From Vulcanimicrobiota bacterium (GTDB lineage: Bacteria > Vulcanimicrobiota > Vulcanimicrobiia > Vulcanimicrobiales > Vulcanimicrobiaceae): a stretch of 5,179 nucleotides of DNA. Shown piece after piece: positions 1 through 5,179 of this stretch; the first letter of the stretch is position 1; each line of letters starts with the position of its first letter. The notes beneath the pieces were generated by a model that worked only from the letters and a program-made list of their open reading frames with translations, was not told where the DNA came from and ran no database searches. The stretch lies in the NCBI GenBank assembly GCA_003133185.1, contig PKWF01000194.1, forward strand, positions 3,720 through 8,898, in the 5' to 3' direction. A program made the position numbers and the translations under genes.

Positions 1-1389
1 GCGACCGTGCTCGCGCAAGCGATCATTCGCGAAGGCCTCCGCAACGTGACCGCGGGCAGCAATCCGCTGCTGATCAAGCACGGCATCGAAAAGGCCGTGG
101 AGATCGCCGTCAAGGAGATGGAGTCCTTCAAGAAAGACGTCGATACCAAAGAGAAGATCTCCCAGGTCGCCTCTATCTCGGCCAACGATCCTGAGATCGG
201 CGAATACGTCGCCGAAGCGATGGAGAAGGTCGGCAAGGACGGCGTCATCACGGTTGAGGAGTCGCGGACTCTCAAGACCGAGGTCGAGACCAAAGACGGC
301 ATGCAGTTCGACAAGGGCTACATCTCGCCGTACATGGTTACCGACTCCGAACGCATGGAAGCCGTGCTCGACAATCCCTACATCCTGGTAACCGAACGGA
401 AGATCTCGGCGATCGCCGACATCCTGCCGTTGCTCGAGAAGGTCGTTCAGGTACAGAAGCCGCTGCTCATCATTTCCGAAGACGTCGAGGGTGAAGCGCT
501 CGCGACGCTGGTCGTGAACAAGCTGCGCGGCACGTTTACGTCCGTTGCCGTCAAGGCACCGGGCTTCGGCGACCGCCGCAAGGAGATGCTCAAGGATATC
601 GCAACGCTCACCGGTGCCACGGTGATCTCCGAAGAGCTCGGACTCAAACTCGACAAGGTGACGCCCGAACAGCTCGGCCAGGCCAAGCGCGTGACGGTTA
701 CTAAGGAAGAAACTACGATCGTCGACGGCAACGGCAAACCCGACGCCATCAAGGGCCGCATCGAGATGATCAAAAAGCAGATCGAGGAGACCGATTCGGA
801 CTTCGACCGCGAGAAGCTGCAAGAGCGTCTTGCGAAGCTTTCCGGCGGCGTCGCGGTCATTCAGGTGGGCGCGGCCACGGAGACCGAGCTCAAAGAGAAA
901 AAGCACCGCATCGAGGATGCTCTGAGTGCGACGCGCGCGGCCGTGCAAGAAGGCATGATCCCCGGCGGCGGCGCGTCGCTCATTCATGCGATCAAGGCGA
1001 TCGACCGCTACGAGCCCCCGAAAACAAACGGTCACGCCTCGACGTGGGCCGACGAGAAGATCGGCATCAGCATCATACGCAAGGCCCTTGAAGAGCCGGC
1101 CCGTCAAATCGCCGACAACGCGGGATTTGAAGGCTCGGTTCAGGTCAACGCGGTTCGCATCAAGAGCGCGCCGTTCGGCTTCGACGCAATGACCGGCGAG
1201 GTTGTGGACATGTTCGCCGCGGGCATCGTCGAGCCGCTCAAAGTGACGCGCGCAGCGTTGCAGAATGCGGCCTCGATCGGCGCGTTGATCCTCACGACCG
1301 AAACCCTGATCGCCGATAAACCCGAGCCCAAGAAAGAGCCGATGGGCGCGCCCGGCGGCGGCATGGGCGGCTACGGCGACATGATGTAG
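1..1389 (+). CDS. groEL: Chaperonin GroEL (60 kDa, Hsp60), 5'-truncated by window edge
   Basis: This is the C-terminal 462 residues of the ATP-dependent cytoplasmic folding chaperonin, which works as a double seven-membered ring with GroES. The frame is open from base 1 (ATVLAQAI...), matching the stretch just after the DGTTT nucleotide-binding loop of E. coli GroEL. About 91 residues are therefore missing upstream, giving a full length near 553, normal for the family. The end of the first equatorial part, both intermediate segments, the whole apical domain and the final equatorial segment are present. The ATP-hydrolysis aspartate (E. coli D398) is seen in [12 protein letters not shown], codon 916-918, followed by the PGGGASL motif. 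The protein ends in a short Gly/Met tail ([11 protein letters not shown]), typical of bacterial GroEL. One loop near 1009-1059 is about eight residues longer than in E. coli. groES is not in the window. A terminator follows closely. Identification is very secure. Confidence 0.98.
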   Translation, partial: ATVLAQAIIREGLRNVTAGSNPLLIKHGIEKAVEIAVKEMESFKKDVDTKEKISQVASISANDPEIGEYVAEAMEKVGKDGVITVEESRTLKTEVETKDGMQFDKGYISPYMVTDSERMEAVLDNPYILVTERKISAIADILPLLEKVVQVQKPLLIISEDVEGEALATLVVNKLRGTFTSVAVKAPGFGDRRKEMLKDIATLTGATVISEELGLKLDKVTPEQLGQAKRVTVTKEETTIVDGNGKPDAIKGRIEMIKKQIEETDSDFDREKLQERLAKLSGGVAVIQVGAATETELKEKKHRIEDALSATRAAVQEGMIPGGGASLIHAIKAIDRYEPPKTNGHASTWADEKIGISIIRKALEEPARQIADNAGFEGSVQVNAVRIKSAPFGFDAMTGEVVDMFAAGIVEPLKVTRAALQNAASIGALILTTETLIADKPEPKKEPMGAPGGGMGGYGDMM

Positions 1390-1390
1390 G

Positions 1391-1407
1391 CGTCGCTCTC
1401 GGCGACG
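1391..1407 (+). other. Small hairpin just after groEL stop
   Basis: CGTCGC and GCGACG form a perfect 6-bp stem with a 5-base loop immediately after the groEL stop codon. No T-tract follows, so it is not a terminator by itself. It may stabilise the groEL mRNA 3' end or may be chance in GC-rich DNA. Confidence 0.3.
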
Positions 1408-1417
1408 AATACGAGAT

Positions 1418-1449
1418 GGCGCGTCGTGCACGACGCGCCTTTTCTCTTT
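1418..1449 (+). terminator. Rho-independent terminator of groEL
   Basis: A perfect 9-bp GC-rich stem (GGCGCGTCG / CGACGCGCC, 1418-1426 and 1431-1439) closes a TGCA loop and is followed directly by TTTTCTCTTT. The T-rich stretch is only on the plus strand, so it ends transcription coming from groEL and is not bidirectional. It separates the chaperonin transcript from the next gene, which supports that gene having its own promoter. Confidence 0.88.
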
Positions 1450-1484
1450 GCTCAGCCTCTTTCAAGGATAGCCGGCGGCGTCGG

Positions 1485-1493
1485 TGCTACGAT
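1485..1493 (+). promoter_or_regulatory. Possible extended -10 promoter for the secreted-protein gene
   Basis: TGCTACGAT reads as an extended -10 element (TGn followed by TACGAT, a TAnnnT hexamer). It lies between the groEL terminator and the next start codon, and transcription would begin near 1500, just upstream of the ribosome binding site. I find no good -35 at the usual spacing: TTCAAG at 1461 is about 21 bases away. The call therefore rests on the extended -10 and its position. Confidence 0.42.
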
Positions 1494-1502
1494 GAATGTC
1501 GC

Positions 1503-1507
1503 AGGGG
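1503..1507 (+). promoter_or_regulatory. Ribosome binding site fixing the start at 1515
   Basis: AGGGG lies 7 bases before the ATG at 1515. It decides that start over an in-frame ATG at 1416, which would sit in the groEL terminator hairpin and add an unlikely arginine-rich leader in front of a clean signal peptide. Confidence 0.7.
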
Positions 1508-1514
1508 AAACGCA

Positions 1515-2174
1515 ATGAATAAACTGGGAATGCTCGTGGCAGTGATGTTGGCGCTCGCCGGACAGACGCCCGCTGCCCCCGTTCGACACCTCGTGTACGC
1601 GTTCGCGACCTATCCAACCGCCAAATCCAACGGCGACTCCGGCGACTATTACGATGGGACGCTGAGCATCGACGTCCTGGGCCCGGCGCCCGATGGCGGT
1701 GAGCTGGTGCGGGCAACCGACTGGTGGTATTACACGTTACGATCGCGCCAGACGCGGCAGTGCGAGATCTACCCTGACGGAAGCGTTGTGTGGGACGAGG
1801 TTCCGCCCTATCCCTCGGATGCGCAGCGCGTGCTTCTTCCGTTGCTCGCAGCCGATTTCTTCACACCCGGAGTCTCGGGCGTCGCGTCGTGGCGGCAAAA
1901 GTTCGCGCTTTCGTTTGCAAAGGGGTTGTACGTCACATCGGCGTCGATGCAGCTGAGCGCGACACCGCAGGGATCGCAGCTGAACGTAGATTCGCACGCG
2001 GTCTTCCAGCAACTCGATCGCCGGCAGCGCAAGGTCGTCGAACGGGGCCAGATCGTTTACGACCGCACGCTCGGCATGCCGGTCGTGGTTCACGACGTGC
2101 GCGGACCGGTGCCGACGGCGAGCATTTATTCGCAGACGTCGGTCGACCTTCAGCTCGTCGACGACGCGCCTTAG
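1515..2174 (+). CDS. Predicted secreted protein of unknown function (219 aa)
   Basis: I do not recognise a named family. The first 22 or so residues form a classical Sec signal peptide: a short n-region with one lysine (MNKLG), a hydrophobic core (MLVAVMLALAG) and a likely cleavage site near TPAA. No lipobox cysteine is present, so the mature protein of about 198 residues should be released to the periplasm or outside. It has no further membrane segment and a single cysteine (C83). An aromatic patch, TDWWYYTLR, lies at residues 69-76. The C-terminal third (RGQIVYDRTLGMPVVVHDVR) alternates hydrophobic and polar residues like a beta-rich domain. The start at 1515 is chosen for its AGGGG site and signal peptide. 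Upstream lies the groEL terminator, so it is probably transcribed alone. Its stop overlaps the stop of the convergent gene. A lineage-specific secreted family is my inference. Confidence 0.85.
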   Translation: MNKLGMLVAVMLALAGQTPAAPVRHLVYAFATYPTAKSNGDSGDYYDGTLSIDVLGPAPDGGELVRATDWWYYTLRSRQTRQCEIYPDGSVVWDEVPPYPSDAQRVLLPLLAADFFTPGVSGVASWRQKFALSFAKGLYVTSASMQLSATPQGSQLNVDSHAVFQQLDRRQRKVVERGQIVYDRTLGMPVVVHDVRGPVPTASIYSQTSVDLQLVDDAP

Positions 2175-2914
2175 CCGGCCGACGTTCTCCAGAACTTGGG
2201 GCAGAGCAGCGTATCGACTTGATCGCCGGCGAGCCCGTCGATCATATCCTCGGTGACGTTGAGGAGAATGCTTTCGGGCCAGCCACCCCAGGGAACCGGA
2301 AATGGCATCGGTATTCGCACGTAATGATACTGATGCGTCGGGGTTCGCAGACGCAGCGTGAGTTGCTGGGGGCTGTTGCCGGACGCATCGGAATAGAGCC
2401 ACGCGTAATACGAGTCCTGATCGTTCTCTACCACGATGTGCGTCGGCAGCGGCTGCGGAATCGGCTTACCGCAGGTCACCGCGCCCTTGTCGAAGAGGAC
2501 GAAGGTCGGTTGCACGTAGAGGAAGGATTGCGGCGCCGTACCGGAGAGCAGCAGCGGCATAGGAGGCGCAGGGGCGGGCGAGTCGCTGAGTTTCTCGGTT
2601 ATATTGCGATCGAGTCCCGAGATGAAGTAAACATAATCCGTCGCCGAGCAGCGGTACTTGGGAGCCGTGAGATCGAGGCGATAGAGCCCGAAGGGGTTGT
2701 CGAACTCGACGATCGCCTCCTGATCGTCGCCGCGCTCGAAGTGAAAGACTTTGTCGACCTGCTCCCGCCCGATTCGGTCGGTCAGATGGACGCGCAGCGC
2801 GATGCTCGTCCCGGCCGGCGCGCGCGCGATCGCGCCGCAGAAGCCGGCGTGTAGAACGATATGAGCGAGCGCGAGCATGGGCGAGGTCTTTCGGCCTTCC
2901 GCCGGCGAGTTCAT
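2171..2914 (-). CDS. Predicted secreted protein of unknown function (247 aa)
   Basis: Not recognised as a named family. An export signal is visible: from ATG 2914 an n-region with Arg-Lys is followed by a hydrophobic stretch (MLALAHIVLHAGFCGAIARA) and an ARA/PAG-like cleavage site near residue 32. The cysteine in FC does not fit a lipobox. The mature part has three cysteines (C89, C148, C238). Residues about 35-110 (strands around ALRVHLTD, FGLYRLDLTAP, DYVYFISG) resemble a small beta-sandwich such as the carboxypeptidase-regulatory fold; this is only a pattern impression. A Pro-rich linker (residues 112-121) leads to a second part rich in aromatic residues and Pro. The start is uncertain. 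ATG 2878 gives 235 aa but lacks a charged n-region, an upstream ATG at 3031 would overlap korA, and none has a strong Shine-Dalgarno sequence. It converges with the upstream secreted-protein gene and diverges from korA. Confidence 0.8.
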   Translation of the reverse strand: MNSPAEGRKTSPMLALAHIVLHAGFCGAIARAPAGTSIALRVHLTDRIGREQVDKVFHFERGDDQEAIVEFDNPFGLYRLDLTAPKYRCSATDYVYFISGLDRNITEKLSDSPAPAPPMPLLLSGTAPQSFLYVQPTFVLFDKGAVTCGKPIPQPLPTHIVVENDQDSYYAWLYSDASGNSPQQLTLRLRTPTHQYHYVRIPMPFPVPWGGWPESILLNVTEDMIDGLAGDQVDTLLCPKFWRTSAG

Positions 2915-2967
2915 CCGCCGGAGCAGCCGCTCGCCTTGGCGGGAGCAGGCCGCACCGTCACGACGGA

Positions 2968-2973
2968 TAACGT
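2968..2973 (+). promoter_or_regulatory. Possible -10 element for korAB (near-leaderless start)
   Basis: TAACGT, a TAnnnT hexamer within GGATAACGT, ends 8 bases before the ATG of korA. That ATG has no Shine-Dalgarno sequence in front of it. This is the spacing seen for leaderless transcripts in several high-GC lineages, where transcription starts at or next to the start codon. No convincing -35 is present: TTGGCG at 2936 is too far away. The site is tentative. Confidence 0.28.
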
Positions 2974-2981
2974 CACCAGTC

Positions 2982-4805
2982 ATGTCAGTGCGCGCCATCA
3001 ACGATTTTACGATCCGCGTGGCAACGGTCAACGGTTCGGGAAGTCAATCCTCCAATCTCGTGCTGACTAACGCCATCGCAAGCCTCGGGATCCCAGTCGC
3101 TCCGAAGAACGTTTTTCCCTCGAACATCGAGGGCTTGCCCACGTGGTTCGACGTACGGGTTTCGGCGCTGGGATATCAATGCCGCGCGCGCGACTTCGAC
3201 GTGCTCGTAGCACTCAACGCGGCGACGTGGCAGCAGGACGTCGCCGGCGTCAAGCCCGGCGGCGCGGTCGTGCACGAAGACAGCTTTCCTTGCAAGGGCG
3301 ACACGCTGCGCGAGGATCTTAGCTACTATGCCGTTCCGTTTACGGCGCTGGCGAAAGAACACTTCGCCGATAAAGGCGACCTACGCAAATACTTGATGAA
3401 TATGATTTACGTAGGCGTCTTGGCGCAGCTCCTCGATATTCCGGAAGCGTCCCTCGAAGAAAGCTTACGCTCGCAGTTTCGCAGCAAGGCCTCGGCGGTC
3501 GAGCTCAATCTTTCCGCCGTGCGCGTCGGCATCGAGTACGCGCAGCAGCATCTCGAGAAGCACGACCCCTGGCGCCTCGTCCCGATGAGCGGTAAGACCG
3601 AGGGCCTAATGTTCATGGAAGGCAATCGCGCCGCGGCGCTAGGCTGTGTCATGGGCGGCTGCACCGTTGCCGCCTGGTATCCGATCACGCCGTCTTCCTC
3701 GCTGTGCGAATACTTCATTCAGTATTGCGACCGCTATCGCGTCGATAAAGAGACCGGCGAACGCAGCGTTGCCATCGTTCAAGCCGAAGACGAGCTCGCT
3801 GCCGCCGGGATCGTTTTCGGTGCGGGATGGGCGGGCGCGCGAGCGATGACGTCGACCTCAGGCCCGGGCATCTCGTTGATGGCCGAATACGCGGGATACG
3901 GATATTTCGCCGAAGTTCCGGGTGTAATCTTTGACGTACAGCGCGCCGGTCCGTCGACCGGCTTGCCGACGCGAACGATGCAAGGTGACGTGTCGTTTGC
4001 GTACACGCTCTCGCACGGCGATACCAAGCATCTCGTGCTCTTGCCCGCAACGGTGGCCGAGGCGTACGAGCTTTCAATGGAAGCATTCGATCTGGCGGAG
4101 CGCTTTCAAACGCCGGTCTTCGTGCTCAGCGACCTCGATCTGGGGATGAACGCGTGGCTGACGCCGCCGCTGGCGTATCCCGAGAAGCCATTCGATCGCG
4201 GAAAAGTGCTCGGCGCCGACGACTTGAGCTCGATGAAGGGCTGGGGACGCTACCGCGACGTCGACAAGGACGGGATCGGTTATCGCACGCTGCCCGGGAC
4301 CGATCATCCCGGGGCCGGGTTCTTCACGCGCGGCACCGGCCACGACGAAGAAGCGCGTTATTCGGAGCTCCCCGAGGTCTGGCAGCGCAATCTCGATCGC
4401 CTTAACCGAAAGACTGAGACGGCCAGGACGGCCGTGCCCGCGCCGATCGTTGCCGAGAAAACCACCACCAAGATCGCGATCCTTGCGTACGGAACGACCC
4501 ACCACGCCGTCGTGGAGGCTCTCGATTTCTTGCGCGAATCCGGCATAGAACTCAACTACATGCGCGTGCGCGCGCTTCCGCTCTCGCCCGACGTCGCGAC
4601 CTTCGTAAAGCGTCACGATCGCGTTTACGTCGTCGAGCAGAACCGCGACGGTCAACTGTACGGCATTCTCCGGACGGAGCTCCCGACGCACTTAATCGGC
4701 CGCCTGGAGTCGATCCGGCATTACAACGGCGTGCCGATCGATGCCCACGCAATTATCGACCCCCTGCTCGACGCGGAGCGCGCGCCGGCGGTGGTCGCGG
4801 AATAG
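2982..4805 (+). CDS. korA: 2-oxoacid:ferredoxin oxidoreductase, fused gamma-alpha subunit (probable 2-oxoglutarate, KorA)
   Basis: This is the larger subunit of the thiamine-diphosphate enzyme that converts a 2-oxoacid plus CoA to acyl-CoA and CO2, with electrons going to ferredoxin. Residues about 10-190 are the gamma domain (VNGSGSQSSN, then NVFPSNIEGLPTW). Residues about 210-400 are the alpha pyrimidine-binding domain with YPITPSS (233-239), the Glu of QAEDE (E269, aligning with the Glu that activates the cofactor), TSTSGPG (290-296) and QRAGPSTGLPTR (320-331). Residues about 495-590 form the C-terminal transketolase-C-like domain with VVEQNRDGQL. Its 607 residues fit the fused form. GTGHDEEARYSE and the DVDKDGIGYRTLPGT segment are typical of this fused branch. 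The start at 2982 is where homology begins; a GTG at 2988 is the alternative, and an ATG at 2877 is rejected. The 2-oxoglutarate specificity is inferred from the family and is not proven by a residue. korB follows nine bases after the stop. Confidence 0.93.
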   Translation: MSVRAINDFTIRVATVNGSGSQSSNLVLTNAIASLGIPVAPKNVFPSNIEGLPTWFDVRVSALGYQCRARDFDVLVALNAATWQQDVAGVKPGGAVVHEDSFPCKGDTLREDLSYYAVPFTALAKEHFADKGDLRKYLMNMIYVGVLAQLLDIPEASLEESLRSQFRSKASAVELNLSAVRVGIEYAQQHLEKHDPWRLVPMSGKTEGLMFMEGNRAAALGCVMGGCTVAAWYPITPSSSLCEYFIQYCDRYRVDKETGERSVAIVQAEDELAAAGIVFGAGWAGARAMTSTSGPGISLMAEYAGYGYFAEVPGVIFDVQRAGPSTGLPTRTMQGDVSFAYTLSHGDTKHLVLLPATVAEAYELSMEAFDLAERFQTPVFVLSDLDLGMNAWLTPPLAYPEKPFDRGKVLGADDLSSMKGWGRYRDVDKDGIGYRTLPGTDHPGAGFFTRGTGHDEEARYSELPEVWQRNLDRLNRKTETARTAVPAPIVAEKTTTKIAILAYGTTHHAVVEALDFLRESGIELNYMRVRALPLSPDVATFVKRHDRVYVVEQNRDGQLYGILRTELPTHLIGRLESIRHYNGVPIDAHAIIDPLLDAERAPAVVAE

Positions 4806-4807
4806 GA
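4804..4807 (+). promoter_or_regulatory. korB ribosome binding site overlapping korA stop
   Basis: AGGA shares bases with the TAG stop of korA and sits 7 bases before the korB ATG at 4815. Ribosomes finishing korA would be placed directly on the korB start, which supports coupled, balanced synthesis of the two subunits. The ATG at 4807 is out of frame and reads only three codons before a stop. Confidence 0.7.
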
Positions 4808-4814
4808 TGACAGC

Positions 4815-5179
4815 ATGACCGTAAACATCGTCGGCCTCACTCGCGAGGTCTACAAGGGGCTTCCGACCACGCTCTGTGCGGGCTGCGGGCACAACTCGAT
4901 CACCAATCATTTGATCAAGGCGCTCTACGAGTACGGCGTCGAGCCGCACAAGCTGGCAAAAATGAGCGGTATCGGCTGTTCGTCGAAGACGCCGGCCTAT
5001 TTCGTGGAGCAGGCGCACGGCTTCAACGGTTTACACGGACGCATGCCGTCGGCTGCGACCGGAGCGAAGCTGGCCAACAGCGAGTTGCTCGTTCTGGGCA
5101 TCAGCGGCGATGGCGACACCGCGAGCATCGGGCTCGGACAGTACTGTCACATGATCCGGCGCAACCTGGACTGCACGTA
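4815..5179 (+). CDS. korB: 2-oxoacid:ferredoxin oxidoreductase beta subunit (probable KorB), 3'-truncated by window edge
   Basis: This is the beta subunit, which carries the thiamine-diphosphate pyrophosphate site and a 4Fe-4S cluster and partners KorA in the cytoplasm. The first 121 residues are present, roughly a third to 40 percent of the usual length. The CxxC of LCAGCGHNSI (C21, C24) and C55 of SGIGCSSK match the first three cluster ligands; the fourth would lie beyond the window. HGRMPSAATGAKLAN (74-88) is a strongly conserved family stretch. GDGD (98-101), with N117 downstream, is the Mg-diphosphate-binding motif. The start at 4815 has an AGGA site at good distance and gives the expected short N-terminus (MTVNIVGLTREVYKGLP). 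The tight spacing with korA shows an operon. As with KorA, the 2-oxoglutarate preference is inferred from the family; another 2-oxoacid is possible. Confidence 0.94.
   Translation, partial: MTVNIVGLTREVYKGLPTTLCAGCGHNSITNHLIKALYEYGVEPHKLAKMSGIGCSSKTPAYFVEQAHGFNGLHGRMPSAATGAKLANSELLVLGISGDGDTASIGLGQYCHMIRRNLDCT

Noticed and set aside
447..860. A serine-rich minus-strand open frame inside groEL
   Set aside because: It is opposite the highly conserved apical domain of groEL, and its serine-rich composition is the expected mirror of groEL codon use.
2155..2164. 10-base palindrome TCGTCGACGA at the end of the plus-strand secreted-protein gene
   Set aside because: It lies within coding sequence, has no T-tract and is the kind of short palindrome expected by chance in CG-rich sequence.
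1737..2402. A 221-codon minus-strand open frame antisense to the first secreted-protein gene
   Set aside because: It is arginine/histidine-rich and shadow-like, and overlaps two better supported genes with no supporting signal.
1790..2854. A 354-codon plus-strand open frame spanning both secreted-protein genes
   Set aside because: It is very arginine-rich and low in hydrophobic structure, has no start signal or recognisable domain, and lies opposite or out of frame to two frames with signal peptides. Long empty frames are common in GC-rich DNA.
2877..2981. N-terminal extension of KorA starting at the ATG at 2877
   Set aside because: It would overlap the start of the divergent gene and add an arginine/serine-rich stretch absent from the family. 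Homology begins at about 2982.
4074..4691. A 205-codon minus-strand open frame inside korA
   Set aside because: It is antisense to a region where korA shows clear family motifs. Its composition is that of a reverse-strand shadow.

Overview
The window is GC-rich bacterial chromosomal DNA with four main genes and the start of a fifth, all tightly packed. From left to right these are: the 3' part of a groEL chaperonin gene (+), a gene for a small predicted secreted protein of unknown function (+), a convergent gene for a second predicted secreted protein of unknown function (-), and then, divergently, a gene pair for the two subunits of a 2-oxoacid:ferredoxin oxidoreductase (korA complete, korB cut by the window edge, both +).

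Layout. Bases 1-1389 hold the last 462 codons of groEL, followed by a hairpin-plus-T-tract terminator at 1418-1449. A short gap (1450-1514) carries a possible extended -10 promoter and a good ribosome binding site for the secreted-protein gene at 1515-2174. That gene meets the opposite-strand gene (2171-2914) tail to tail, and the two stop codons share the bases TTAG. The space between the minus-strand gene and korA (about 2915-2981) must carry promoters in both directions. korA (2982-4805) is a fused gamma-alpha subunit. korB starts at 4815, with its Shine-Dalgarno sequence overlapping the korA stop codon, so the two look translationally coupled.

Function. KorA and KorB together should form a thiamine-diphosphate, iron-sulfur enzyme. 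It would oxidatively decarboxylate a 2-oxoacid (most likely 2-oxoglutarate) to the acyl-CoA and reduce ferredoxin, or run in reverse. GroEL is the general ATP-driven folding chamber. The two proteins of unknown function have export signals and so act outside the cytoplasm. Nothing in the sequence ties them functionally to their neighbours.

Organism. The single-copy-type housekeeping genes, high GC and the aerobe-type fused KorA fit a free-living bacterium. The look of the two secreted proteins suggests to me Candidatus Eremiobacterota (WPS-2) or a related lineage. That is an impression from memory, not something proven here. I see no mobile elements, CRISPR arrays, tRNA or rRNA genes, and no convincing new defence or other multi-gene system.
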